Shown one piece after another: positions 8,092 through 15,527 of a stretch of DNA of 64,000 bases. Position numbers and translations under genes: made by a program. The notes beneath the pieces are model-generated. The model saw only the letters and a list, made by a program, of their open reading frames with translations. It was not told the DNA's origin and made no database searches. Every line of letters begins with the position of its first letter. The first letter of the stretch is position 1. The DNA comes from Pseudomonas sp. C1C7 (lineage in GTDB: Bacteria > Pseudomonadota > Gammaproteobacteria > Pseudomonadales > Pseudomonadaceae), in the NCBI RefSeq assembly GCF_013359595.1, contig NZ_JABFMP010000002.1:234130-298129 (forward strand), in the 5' to 3' direction.

Positions 8092-8859
8092 TTAAAAATC
8101 CGGAAGGTTGTCGATAAATTTATTGGCGGCGTCGGTATATTTGCTAATCAATTTGGCGCGTAGCCCGGAGAAAGTTCTGTTGTCCAGATAAACCCGCACT
8201 GCGCTGGTTTGTACGGTTGTGGACTTTGTGGTGGATTTCCAGAATAGTACCCCGCGAGTGCTCTCCCGCGCATTAAGGGAGATGCAGTTGAGGACCATGT
8301 TCGCCTGGCCGTAGTTATCGACCCAGGCAGGCGAAATGTCGAAATTGGTTTCAAGGCCAAGTTTGTAGTTACGGTTAAAGATAGAGATGGCTTGAGGTCT
8401 TTCTTTGACAGCGCCTACAGCATCTTTCGCAACTTTAGACAAGATCGAGGCAGCGTCAGCGGTAAGCAAATTGCGAGCAATCTCAAAGGCAACCTGATCC
8501 ATCGTCAAGCCGACCCGTCTGATGGTGGATTCCTGGCTGCTCATATTCTGAAAAGCCCAGCCGATCTTTGAAAGTCCAGTTACGTACTCTTGAAACCATT
8601 CTTTTTTCTGTTTTTTGTCGTCGTATTTACTGTCGGCGGCGTGCTTCATTACTAGCTTGCAGAGATTCACATCATCAATTATTTGTTGTGAGGCTCCTGG
8701 GAGAAACGTGTTTATTGTGTCGGGCATTACACTGGCGGTTGCCTTGCTGGGGTCGTGAGGTGGTTGATTAAGCGGGGCGCTGGTAAATGCTCGTGGCATG
8801 TTTATTTTTGGCAGTGCTGGCAGGGAGTCAATAAATTCAAGCCGTTGTTCAAAGTTCAT
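8092..8859 (-). CDS. Uncharacterised protein, family member B
   Basis: This 255-residue protein has no signal peptide. A Pro-rich N-terminus (about residues 13-45) is followed by helices, the motif 'WFQEYVTGLSKIGWAFQ' (about 88-104), a long helix, 'AVKERPQAISIFN', and a beta-rich C-terminal half with 'RGVLFWKS' and 'VRVYLDNRTFSGLRAKLISK'. It aligns through its length with the protein at 57002-57817 ('ALKKEPDAINLLN', 'GGVLFVDWKTS') and more loosely with those at 51626-52267 and 7305-8015. Such proteins occur in pseudomonads, to my knowledge without an assigned function. The region is AT-richer than average. Expression probably continues towards 7305-8015, subject to the hairpin between. Confidence 0.75.
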   Translation of the reverse strand: MNFEQRLEFIDSLPALPKINMPRAFTSAPLNQPPHDPSKATASVMPDTINTFLPGASQQIIDDVNLCKLVMKHAADSKYDDKKQKKEWFQEYVTGLSKIGWAFQNMSSQESTIRRVGLTMDQVAFEIARNLLTADAASILSKVAKDAVGAVKERPQAISIFNRNYKLGLETNFDISPAWVDNYGQANMVLNCISLNARESTRGVLFWKSTTKSTTVQTSAVRVYLDNRTFSGLRAKLISKYTDAANKFIDNLPDF

Positions 8860-8988
8860 GGTGTATTCCTTTACGTGTTTGCATGCAGTCGGGTGACTGG
8901 TAGGAGTTAGAGTAAGTTTGTGCTGATAAAAATCAAAGCGATGTTTGTAACTTGAGTTATCGATAAGTTGTTAGCGGTGGGGTGTTAT

Positions 8989-9924
8989 TTAAGTAATATG
9001 ACGAGGTCGGAATGTTGAGGTGGTTAACGCAACTTGCCCCGATATTGATGTCTCTTCCTGCAACCACGCAAAAAACGCCCGAACCGGTGGATGCCGCTCC
9101 CGTCCCGGTACACACAGCGCGCTGTATCCGGCGCCATCCACCTGCACGTCGCCGCGATAGGGCACCAGCAGGCCGCTGGCGACGTTGTCCGACACCAGAA
9201 TATTGCTCGCCAGCACCAGACCCTGCCCGGCAATCGCCGCTTGCAGGGCGTAATGCTCCTCGTCGTATTCGCGCATGGCGGGCCGGGCGCTCAGCCACGT
9301 CTCGCCGGATTGCGCGCACCAGGCCTCCCAGCCGTGGGCATAGAGTTTGGAGTTGTGCCAACGCACGCTGATCAGCGTAGGCACGCGCGTGGCGGCCAGG
9401 CTCACTTGTTCCGGTGAGCCATAAACACCGAAGGTTTCATCGAACAGGCATTGCCCATACAGGTTCGGGTAGTCATCCAGGCTGTAGCGCACCACCAGGT
9501 CGACGCTGGCGTCCTGATGCAAGTCGATGACTTCGCAATGAGTGTCCAGGCGCAGACTGATGTTCGGATGGCGGGCATAGAAACGGCCCAGGCGCGGCAC
9601 GAGCCATAGGGCGGCGAAGGCCGCGGTGGTGGAAATCGTCAGGCTGGTACCGCTGCGTTGCGGGCGCAGGGTGTCGACGCTTTGCGCCACCTCCAGAAAA
9701 GCACCGTGCAGGCTGTGGAACAGTCGCTCGCCGCCTTCGGTCAGGCGCACCTGGCGTGGCAGGCGCTCGAACAACTGCACGCCGAGCCAGGTTTCCAGCG
9801 AACGGATCTGATGGGACACCGCCGTGGGGGTCACGGACAGCTCTTCGGCGGCAGCCTTGAAGCTCAACAGGCGCGAGGCCGATTCGAAGGCGCGCAGGGC
9901 GGTCAGCGGCAGTGAGGCAAACAT
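8989..9924 (-). CDS. LysR-family transcriptional regulator (GcvA-like)
   Basis: This 311-residue protein is counted from the ATG at 9924; a GTG two codons upstream is also in frame. The N-terminal winged helix ('LTALRAFESASRLLSFKAAA', then 'AEELSVTPTAVSHQIRSLE', about residues 7-46) is followed by a LysR substrate-binding domain with 'FARHPNISLRL'-like and 'VDLVVRY' segments typical of the GcvA/AmpR-type subgroup. It is divergent from azoR, and the gap holds an inverted repeat of LysR-box type (9936-9954), so it probably regulates azoR-sugE and itself. The effector is unknown. Confidence 0.88.
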   Translation of the reverse strand: MFASLPLTALRAFESASRLLSFKAAAEELSVTPTAVSHQIRSLETWLGVQLFERLPRQVRLTEGGERLFHSLHGAFLEVAQSVDTLRPQRSGTSLTISTTAAFAALWLVPRLGRFYARHPNISLRLDTHCEVIDLHQDASVDLVVRYSLDDYPNLYGQCLFDETFGVYGSPEQVSLAATRVPTLISVRWHNSKLYAHGWEAWCAQSGETWLSARPAMREYDEEHYALQAAIAGQGLVLASNILVSDNVASGLLVPYRGDVQVDGAGYSALCVPGRERHPPVRAFFAWLQEETSISGQVALTTSTFRPRHIT

Positions 9925-9935
9925 GAACACTCCAT

Positions 9936-9954
9936 GGATGAAATGGATTCATCC
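9936..9954. promoter_or_regulatory. Candidate LysR-binding site
   Basis: An interrupted palindrome GGATGAA-N5-TTCATCC lies in the gap between the lysR-type gene and azoR, 12 bp from the regulator's ATG. Arm length and spacing agree with the T-N11-A type of LysR site. Confidence 0.55.
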
Positions 9955-10045
9955 TGACTGATTTCTGATCAGTTGTTGGGACGCGGCTGCGAGCCTCAAG
10001 CTGCAAACCACAAGTGGTTCCAGTCTAGTCCTTGAGGAGATACAG

Positions 10046-10684
10046 ATGAGTAAGATTCTTGCGATTCATGCCAGTCCACGGGGTGAGCGGTCGCATTCGC
10101 GGCGGTTGGCGGAAGCGTTCTTGTCGGCGTTCCAGGCGCGCAATCCGAAGGTGTCGCTGACCCGCCGTGAAGTCGGGCGGGCGTTGATTGCGCCGGTCAA
10201 CGAGGCGTTCGTGGCCGCGGCGTTTTATCCACAGCCCGAGGCGCGGCCGCTCTCGATGCAGGCAGATCTGGCGTTCAGCGACGAACTGGTCGGCGAGTTG
10301 TTGGGCCACGACCTGCTGGTGATCTCCACGCCCATGCACAACTTCAGCGTGCCCAGCGGCTTGAAGGCCTGGATCGATCAGATCGTGCGCATCGGCCTGA
10401 CGTTCAATCACACCCTGGACAACGGCGTGGCCCAGTACGAGCCGCTGGTGCACGGCAAAAAGGCGCTGATCGTCACCAGTCGCGGCGGCTTCGGTTTCGG
10501 TCCGGGCGGTGAACTGGAAGCCATGAACCATGCCGATCCATTGCTGCGCACGGCGCTGGGTTTCATCGGCATCACCGATGTCACGGTGGTCGCCGCCGAG
10601 GGCGAAGAGTCCGAGGCGCGCACGTTCGCGGTGTCCGCCGCCGAGGCTGAACAACGGCTGGTCGCGCTGGCCAGGGAGTTCTAG
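10046..10684 (+). CDS. azoR: FMN-dependent NADH:quinone/azo oxidoreductase
   Basis: This 212-residue flavodoxin-fold enzyme reduces quinones and azo compounds by two-electron transfer from NAD(P)H with FMN. The N-terminal '[20 protein letters not shown]' includes the phosphate-binding loop (SPR-x3-SxS). '[20 protein letters not shown]' (about 95-114) is the conserved AzoR FMN-isoalloxazine segment, and '[13 protein letters not shown]' the third FMN-contact loop. Length is close to E. coli AzoR. A GAGGAGATACAG ribosome site precedes the ATG. It is translationally linked to sugE, whose ATG directly follows its TAG stop. Confidence 0.92.
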   Translation: MSKILAIHASPRGERSHSRRLAEAFLSAFQARNPKVSLTRREVGRALIAPVNEAFVAAAFYPQPEARPLSMQADLAFSDELVGELLGHDLLVISTPMHNFSVPSGLKAWIDQIVRIGLTFNHTLDNGVAQYEPLVHGKKALIVTSRGGFGFGPGGELEAMNHADPLLRTALGFIGITDVTVVAAEGEESEARTFAVSAAEAEQRLVALAREF

Positions 10685-10990
10685 ATGGCCTGGCTGTTTC
10701 TTCTGATTGCCGCCGGCTTCGAAGTCACCTTCGCCATGGGCATGAAGTACGCCGAGGGTTTCACCCGCCTGTGGCCGTCGCTGATCACGGTGGTGGCGGC
10801 CGTGGGCGGGGTGTACTTCCTGACCCTGGCCATGCGCGAGTTGCCGGTGAGCATCGCCTACCCGATCTGGACCGCCATCGGTTCGCTGGGCACGGTGTTT
10901 CTCGGCTTCGCGCTGCTGGGGGAAAGCCTGAGCGCGGTCAAATTGCTGTCGGTGGGATTGATCGTGGCGGGCGTCGTGGGTTTGAAGTGA
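10685..10990 (+). CDS. sugE: SMR-family guanidinium/quaternary-ammonium exporter (SugE/Gdx-like)
   Basis: This 101-residue protein has four hydrophobic helices of small-multidrug-resistance type. The essential membrane Glu is in 'AAGFEVTFAMGMKYAEGF' (Glu13), and the following 'GMKY..GF.RLWPS' and 'LPVSIAYPIWTAIGSLGT' agree with the SugE/Gdx branch rather than EmrE. Gdx proteins exchange guanidinium for protons. Here it shares an operon with a flavin reductase under a LysR gene, which suggests a xenobiotic or stress response rather than a guanidine riboswitch; none was seen upstream. Confidence 0.88.
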   Translation: MAWLFLLIAAGFEVTFAMGMKYAEGFTRLWPSLITVVAAVGGVYFLTLAMRELPVSIAYPIWTAIGSLGTVFLGFALLGESLSAVKLLSVGLIVAGVVGLK

Positions 10991-11097
10991 GGCGGATGGC
11001 CTAGACTGGTCGTCGAGTTGTCATCTTCGCTGGTGATGCTTGGCGCAGGTCCTGCATCGCGCCTTGCTCCAGCCTTCGATCACAAGGAAGTCCGCCC

Positions 11098-11988
11098 ATG
11101 TCGCACGGTTCGGCCACGCGTTACCCGCTGGTGCTGGTCCCGGGAATGCTCGGGTTTGTCCGGGTGCTGCTCTATCCGTACTGGTACGGGATCATCCCGG
11201 CGCTGCGCCGGGACGGTGCGCGGGTGTTCGCGGTGCAGGTCTCGCCTGTGCATTCCAGCGAGGTGCGCGGCGAGCAATTGCTGGCGCGGATCGAGGAAAT
11301 CCTGCGTGAGACCGGGGCCGAAAAGGTCAACCTGATCGGTCACAGCCAGGGCGCGCTGACGGCGCGTTATGCGGCGGCCAAGCGACCGGACCGAGTGGCG
11401 TCGGTGACCTCGGTGGCGGGACCGAATCACGGTTCGGAGCTCGCCGATTACCTGCACACCCACTATCCCCATGACAGTGTGCGAGGTCGGCTGCTGAGCG
11501 TTCTGATCCGGATGATTGCGGCGCTGATGAGCCTGCTGGAAACCGGTTATCGCGGTCCGAAGCTGCCGGTGGATATTCACGCTTCCCACCATTCGCTCAC
11601 CACCGAAGGGGTGGCGCTGTTCAATCAACGTTATCCACAGGGGCTGCCGCAGACTTGGGGCGGGCATGGGCCGCCGCAAGTCAATGGCGTGCGCTATTAC
11701 TCCTGGTCGGGCACCTTGCAACCGGGCAAGACCAACCGCGGACGCAACCTGCTCGATGGCACCAGCCGCAGTTGCCGGTTGTTCGCCAGGACCTTCGTGC
11801 GCGAAGCGGGGCATTGCGACGGGATGGTCGGGCGCTACAGCTCGCATTTGGGGACGGTGATTGGCGATGAATACCCGCTGGACCATTTCGACATCGTCAA
11901 TCAGTCGCTGGGGTTGGTGGGGAAGGGGGCGGAGCCGATTCGGTTGTTTGTCGAGCATGGGGCCCGGCTCAAGGCGGCCGGTTTGTAA
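11098..11988 (+). CDS. Triacylglycerol lipase / alpha-beta hydrolase (bacterial lipase family I-like)
   Basis: This 296-residue alpha/beta hydrolase has the oxyanion-hole start 'YPLVLVPGMLGFVRVL' (about residues 9-24) and the nucleophile elbow 'LIGHSQGALTARY' (Ser at about 81). The distal 'CDGMVGRYSSHLG' supplies the catalytic Asp and 'YPLDHFDIVNQ' the catalytic His, just as in Pseudomonas/Burkholderia family I lipases. Unlike the classic secreted LipA it lacks an evident signal peptide, and no Lif foldase gene is nearby, so it is probably intracellular or exported another way. An AAGGAAGT ribosome site precedes the ATG. It is convergent with the DMT exporter gene and ends in a strong hairpin. 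Confidence 0.85.
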   Translation: MSHGSATRYPLVLVPGMLGFVRVLLYPYWYGIIPALRRDGARVFAVQVSPVHSSEVRGEQLLARIEEILRETGAEKVNLIGHSQGALTARYAAAKRPDRVASVTSVAGPNHGSELADYLHTHYPHDSVRGRLLSVLIRMIAALMSLLETGYRGPKLPVDIHASHHSLTTEGVALFNQRYPQGLPQTWGGHGPPQVNGVRYYSWSGTLQPGKTNRGRNLLDGTSRSCRLFARTFVREAGHCDGMVGRYSSHLGTVIGDEYPLDHFDIVNQSLGLVGKGAEPIRLFVEHGARLKAAGL

Positions 11989-11992
11989 GATC

Positions 11993-12060
11993 AAAAGATC
12001 GCAGCCTTCGGCCGCTCCTGCATTGATCGGTGCAGGAGCGGCCGAAGGCTGCGATCTTTT
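11993..12060. repeat. Perfect 30-bp inverted repeat between convergent genes
   Basis: Arms 11993-12022 and 12031-12060 are perfectly complementary with an 8-base loop, begin AAAAGATCGCAGCC and end in TTTT on both strands. It fills nearly the whole gap between two convergent genes and can act as a two-way terminator. Its arms belong to the same repeat family as 3432-3519 and 14219-14293. Confidence 0.9.
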
Positions 12061-12065
12061 CTGCT

Positions 12066-12953
12066 TCAGGCAACGCTAATCTTGCGACCCAACACGGTGG
12101 TCCACCGCTCCGAAACAATCACCCCACCCAAGGTCAGGACCCCGCCCACCAGGTGATACATCGCCAACTGCTCGCGCAGCACCAGCGCCGCAATCAGCGC
12201 CGTCATCACCGGCAGGAGGTTGAAAAACAGCGTGGTCCGGCTCGGCCCCAGGCGCACCACCGCCTGCATCCACGCCAGCGGTGCGAGCATCGAGGCCAAC
12301 AGGCAGGCATACAGCACCAGCGGAATGTTTTGCGCCGTCAGGCCGGTTTTCGGTGAGAGGACAAACAGCGGAAACAACACCAGTACCGCCACCAGTATCT
12401 GCAGATACAGCAGCACCAGCTTGGGCAACTTCAGATGCCATTTTTTCAACAGGGTGCTGTAGACCGCGTAGGCCAGTGTGGCGATCAGCATCATCGCGTC
12501 GCCCAGGTTCACCCCGTGCTCCAGCAACAGCGCGAGGCTGCCGGACGAGACCACCACCAACACCCCGATCAACGACAGCACCGCACCGACCAGCGCGCCG
12601 GCGGTCAGGCGCTGGCCGAGGCTGATGATCGCCATGGCCAGCGACATCAACGGCATCAGCGACAGGATGATCCCCATGTTGGTGGCCGAAGTCAGGCCGG
12701 CGGCGAAGTACGCCAGACTCTGATAGACCGCCATGCCCAGCACGCCAAGGATGAACACCTTGCCAAGGTTGGGGCGAATCACCGCCCAATGGGCAGTCAC
12801 CGGTTTAAGCATGAAGGGCGTGAACAGCAGTCCGGCGAGCAGCCAGCGGTAGAAACCGATCTGCGCGGGGAAGATCGAGCCGGCCGACATTTTGGTGACG
12901 ACGGTGTTGCCGGCCCAGATAAGGATGGCCAGCAGGGGATATGCGTATTGCAT
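12066..12953 (-). CDS. DMT-superfamily EamA transporter
   Basis: This 295-residue membrane protein has ten predicted helices as two EamA repeats (about residues 4-135 and 150-285). It begins 'YPLLAILIWAGNTVVTKMSA' and has the typical loop 'PLMSLAMAIISLGQRLTAGA' closing the first repeat. EamA members export or exchange metabolites and amino acids; the substrate here is unknown. It is divergent from an AraC-family gene across 96 bp, which suggests that gene controls it. Confidence 0.88.
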   Translation of the reverse strand: MQYAYPLLAILIWAGNTVVTKMSAGSIFPAQIGFYRWLLAGLLFTPFMLKPVTAHWAVIRPNLGKVFILGVLGMAVYQSLAYFAAGLTSATNMGIILSLMPLMSLAMAIISLGQRLTAGALVGAVLSLIGVLVVVSSGSLALLLEHGVNLGDAMMLIATLAYAVYSTLLKKWHLKLPKLVLLYLQILVAVLVLFPLFVLSPKTGLTAQNIPLVLYACLLASMLAPLAWMQAVVRLGPSRTTLFFNLLPVMTALIAALVLREQLAMYHLVGGVLTLGGVIVSERWTTVLGRKISVA

Positions 12954-13049
12954 CGGGAAAAACCAGAACGTTAATGAGGGGCAATTATCCCTTGTCCGGT
13001 TACAGGCCTATACTTCGATCCAGACAACCCGCCCCTGATTTCGGACAGC

Positions 13050-13844
13050 ATGACCAGCCAACACGTCGACCTTCTGAGCTTCAGCGAATTGCCCGCCCCG
13101 GTGTACTTCCGCTACGCCGATTTTGACGCGCACCGCTTTGCCTCGCCCCATCGCCACCCCTGGGGGACCCTGGAATATGTGGCCCATGGCGTGCTGCACA
13201 TGGAAATCGGTGGCAGCCGTTACTTGTCGCCGCCGCAATACGCGGTGTGGGTGCCGCCCGAGACCGAGCACAGTTTCTACATCAACGAACCGGTGAACTA
13301 CCGCGCGGTCTGTCTGGCGCCGTCGCTCTGCCGCGATCTGCCGCCCCAGGCCTGTACGCTGGCCATCAACGACATTCTCAAGGCCATCCTCAAGGATTTC
13401 GCCGCCCGGGATGTAAAAGTGCCCGAGCGGGACGCGGACCGGCGTCTGGCCCAGGTGCTGGTGGACCAGTTGCAACAGGCGCCCATGCACGAGTGCTATC
13501 TGCCCTACGCCAGCAGTCCTGGCCTGCTGGGGATTCTCGAAGCCCTGCAGAACGAGCCCGGGGATAACCGGCCGTTGGCGGATTGGGCGGCGCGGATTTA
13601 TGTGAGCGAACGCACTCTGGCGCGGCAGTTTGTCCGCGAGCTGGGCATGAGCTTCGGTGAGTGGCGCCAGCGCCTGCGCTTTCTCGCCGCCATCGAGGCG
13701 CTGGACAGCCCGCGCAGCATTCAGGAAATCGCCTTCGACATGGGCTACAGCACCGGTTCGGCCTTTATCGCGATGTTCCAGCGTCAGGCCGGGTGCACGC
13801 CGGAGCAGTATCGACGCAGCCATCTGGACAGCAGGAAGGTGTAA
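13050..13844 (+). CDS. AraC-family regulator with N-terminal cupin
   Basis: This 264-residue protein has an N-terminal cupin-like sensor ('HRHPWGTLEYVAHGVLHMEI', about residues 35-54, then 'YAVWVPPETEHSF'). Its C-terminal AraC domain has two helix-turn-helices: 'LADWAARIYVSERTLARQF' (about 178-196) and 'IQEIAFDMGYSTGSAFIAMF' (about 230-249), ending in the usual 'GCTPEQYRR'. It resembles regulators that control adjacent divergent exporters; here the neighbour is the EamA transporter. The ligand is unknown. Confidence 0.9.
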   Translation: MTSQHVDLLSFSELPAPVYFRYADFDAHRFASPHRHPWGTLEYVAHGVLHMEIGGSRYLSPPQYAVWVPPETEHSFYINEPVNYRAVCLAPSLCRDLPPQACTLAINDILKAILKDFAARDVKVPERDADRRLAQVLVDQLQQAPMHECYLPYASSPGLLGILEALQNEPGDNRPLADWAARIYVSERTLARQFVRELGMSFGEWRQRLRFLAAIEALDSPRSIQEIAFDMGYSTGSAFIAMFQRQAGCTPEQYRRSHLDSRKV

Positions 13845-13908
13845 CAGGCTTTGTCTACACTCCACAGCATGGCCGTCCCCCTCGGTGCGGCGACAAGGAG
13901 AAAACTCC

Positions 13909-14214
13909 ATGAAGATGCTGCGTGTCCCTTTGTTGATGATCGGGTTGCTGCTCTGCTCCCAGGGCTTCGCCGCCACTGAACAACAGAACAAGATGACCAC
14001 CTGCAATGCCGACGCCACCGCAAAAAGCCTCAAGGGCGATGAACGCAAAGCCTTCATGAGCAACTGCCTCAAAGCGGCTCCGGCAGCCAACGACGCCAAG
14101 GCCCTGACTCCGCAGCAGGAAAAAATGAAGACCTGCAACGCCGACGCCGCGACCAAAGCCCTCAAGGGCGATGAGCGCAAGGCGTTCATGAGTGATTGCC
14201 TCAAGAAAAAATAA
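13909..14214 (+). CDS. PsiF-repeat periplasmic protein
   Basis: This 101-residue protein has a signal peptide ('LLMIGLLLCSQGFA') and two PsiF repeats: 'MTTCNADATAKSLKGDERKA' and 'MKTCNADAATKALKGDERKA', each ending 'FMS(N/D)CLK'. Each repeat carries two Cys, likely disulphide-bonded in the periplasm. E. coli psiF is phosphate-starvation induced, but its role is not known. The ATG at 13909 has AAGGAG eight bases upstream. A longer frame starting upstream overlaps the AraC gene and lacks the signal peptide at its start, so it was rejected. The transcript probably ends in the hairpin directly after the stop. Confidence 0.87.
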   Translation: MKMLRVPLLMIGLLLCSQGFAATEQQNKMTTCNADATAKSLKGDERKAFMSNCLKAAPAANDAKALTPQQEKMKTCNADAATKALKGDERKAFMSDCLKKK

Positions 14215-14218
14215 AGTC

Positions 14219-14293
14219 AAAAGATCGCAGCCTTCGGCAGCTCCTACATGAGAACGCGATCCCTGTAGGAGCTGCCGCAGGCTGCGATCTTTT
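14219..14293. repeat. Inverted repeat of the GATCGCAGCC family / terminator
   Basis: 30-base arms 14219-14248 and 14264-14293 pair with one mismatch and end in TTTT, directly after the psiF-family stop codon. It is the same repeat family as 11993-12060. Confidence 0.87.
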
Positions 14294-14386
14294 CGGCGCG
14301 CCGCCGATCGCGTTTTCATGCGCTCGCTTCATCACCGGAACGCTGGCAGACTGCCAATCCTTTTACGCTGTTCGTTTTGAGGCTGT

Positions 14387-15400
14387 ATGCCAACGTTTTC
14401 TCAACGTCATGTATTGCTGGTGATCAGCTGGATCATCATTTTTGGCGGACTGCTGCTGGTGATCCCCCTGCGCTTGTTGCCCAGCCTGCTGGCCGGGTTG
14501 CTGGTGTTCGAGCTGGTCAACATGCTCACCCCGCAATTGCAGCGGCTGATCGAAGGCCGGCGTGCGCGCTGGCTGGCGGTGGCGTTGCTGGGGACCCTGG
14601 TGGTCAGTGTGCTGACCCTGATCTTCGCTGGCGCCTTCAGCTTCCTGCTGCACGAAGCGGAAAACCCCGGCGCATCCCTGGACAAATTCATGCACGTGGT
14701 CGACCGCGCCCGCAGTCAGTTGCCGCCGTTCATCGACGCCTACCTGCCGGCCAGCGCCGCGGAGTTCCGGGTGGCGATCGGTGAGTGGATGAGCAAGCAC
14801 CTGAGCGACTTGCAGCTGGTGGGCAAGGACGTGGCGCACATGTTCGTGACGCTGCTGATCGGCATGGTGCTCGGCGCGATCATCGCCCTGCAGCGCGTGC
14901 CGGACCTGACCAAGCGCAAGCCGCTGGCCGCCGCGCTGTTCGACCGCCTGCACCTGCTGGTCCAGGCCTTTCGCAATATCGTCTTCGCGCAGATCAAGAT
15001 TTCCCTGCTCAACACCGCCTTCACCGGGATCTTCTTGGCGGTGGTGCTGCCGATGTTCGGCATCAAGCTGCCGCTGACCAAGACCCTGATCGTCCTGACC
15101 TTCCTGCTCGGCCTGCTGCCGGTGATCGGCAACCTGATGTCCAACACCCTGATCACCATCGTCGGCCTCTCGCTGTCGATCTGGGTGGCGGTGGCGGCGC
15201 TGGGTTACCTGATCGTGATCCACAAGGTCGAATACTTCCTCAACGCGCGCATCGTCGGCGGGCAGATCAGTGCCAAGTCGTGGGAGTTGCTGCTGGCGAT
15301 GCTGGTGTTCGAAGCGGCGTTCGGCTTGCCGGGGGTGGTGGCGGGGCCGATTTACTACGCGTATCTGAAGAGTGAGTTGAAGCAGGTGGGGATGGTATAG
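14387..15400 (+). CDS. AI-2E/PerM-family membrane protein
   Basis: This 337-residue protein has about eight membrane helices: two or three at the N-terminus, a soluble helical loop (about residues 85-150, 'NPGASLDKFMHVVDRARSQL'), then the conserved C-terminal bundle with 'LPLTKTLIVLTFLLGLLPVI' and 'GNLMSNTLITIVGLSLS'. These are hallmarks of the AI-2E transporter/YdiK/PerM family. Members have been linked to autoinducer export, Na+/H+ antiport and permease functions, so the substrate here is open. It is convergent with yegD. Confidence 0.85.
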   Translation: MPTFSQRHVLLVISWIIIFGGLLLVIPLRLLPSLLAGLLVFELVNMLTPQLQRLIEGRRARWLAVALLGTLVVSVLTLIFAGAFSFLLHEAENPGASLDKFMHVVDRARSQLPPFIDAYLPASAAEFRVAIGEWMSKHLSDLQLVGKDVAHMFVTLLIGMVLGAIIALQRVPDLTKRKPLAAALFDRLHLLVQAFRNIVFAQIKISLLNTAFTGIFLAVVLPMFGIKLPLTKTLIVLTFLLGLLPVIGNLMSNTLITIVGLSLSIWVAVAALGYLIVIHKVEYFLNARIVGGQISAKSWELLLAMLVFEAAFGLPGVVAGPIYYAYLKSELKQVGMV

Positions 15401-15404
15401 GGGG

Positions 15405-15515
15405 AGATGCGAGCTGCGAGCTGCAAGCTGCAAGTAGAGGCAAGAGCAAATGCGGTCTGCCTTCGCTCTTACTTGCAGCTTTTAGCTTTTAGCTTTTAGC
15501 TTTTAGCTTGAAGCT
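15405..15515. repeat. AGCTGCAAG-type repeat with four AGCTTTT heptamers
   Basis: This lies between convergent genes. On the left are GAGCTGCGAGCTGCAAGCTG-type units; on the right TTGCAGC then four head-to-tail copies of AGCTTTT (from 15478), then AGCTTGAAGCTCGC. The two sides are roughly complementary and could form a long imperfect hairpin. A related element is at 62770-62925. Confidence 0.78.
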
Positions 15516-15527
15516 CGCAACTGCTCC

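Noticed and set aside
13008..14204. Minus-strand frame of 398 codons opposite the AraC and PsiF genes
   Set aside because: It overlaps two well-supported genes on the other strand; its repeated peptide merely mirrors the two PsiF repeats.
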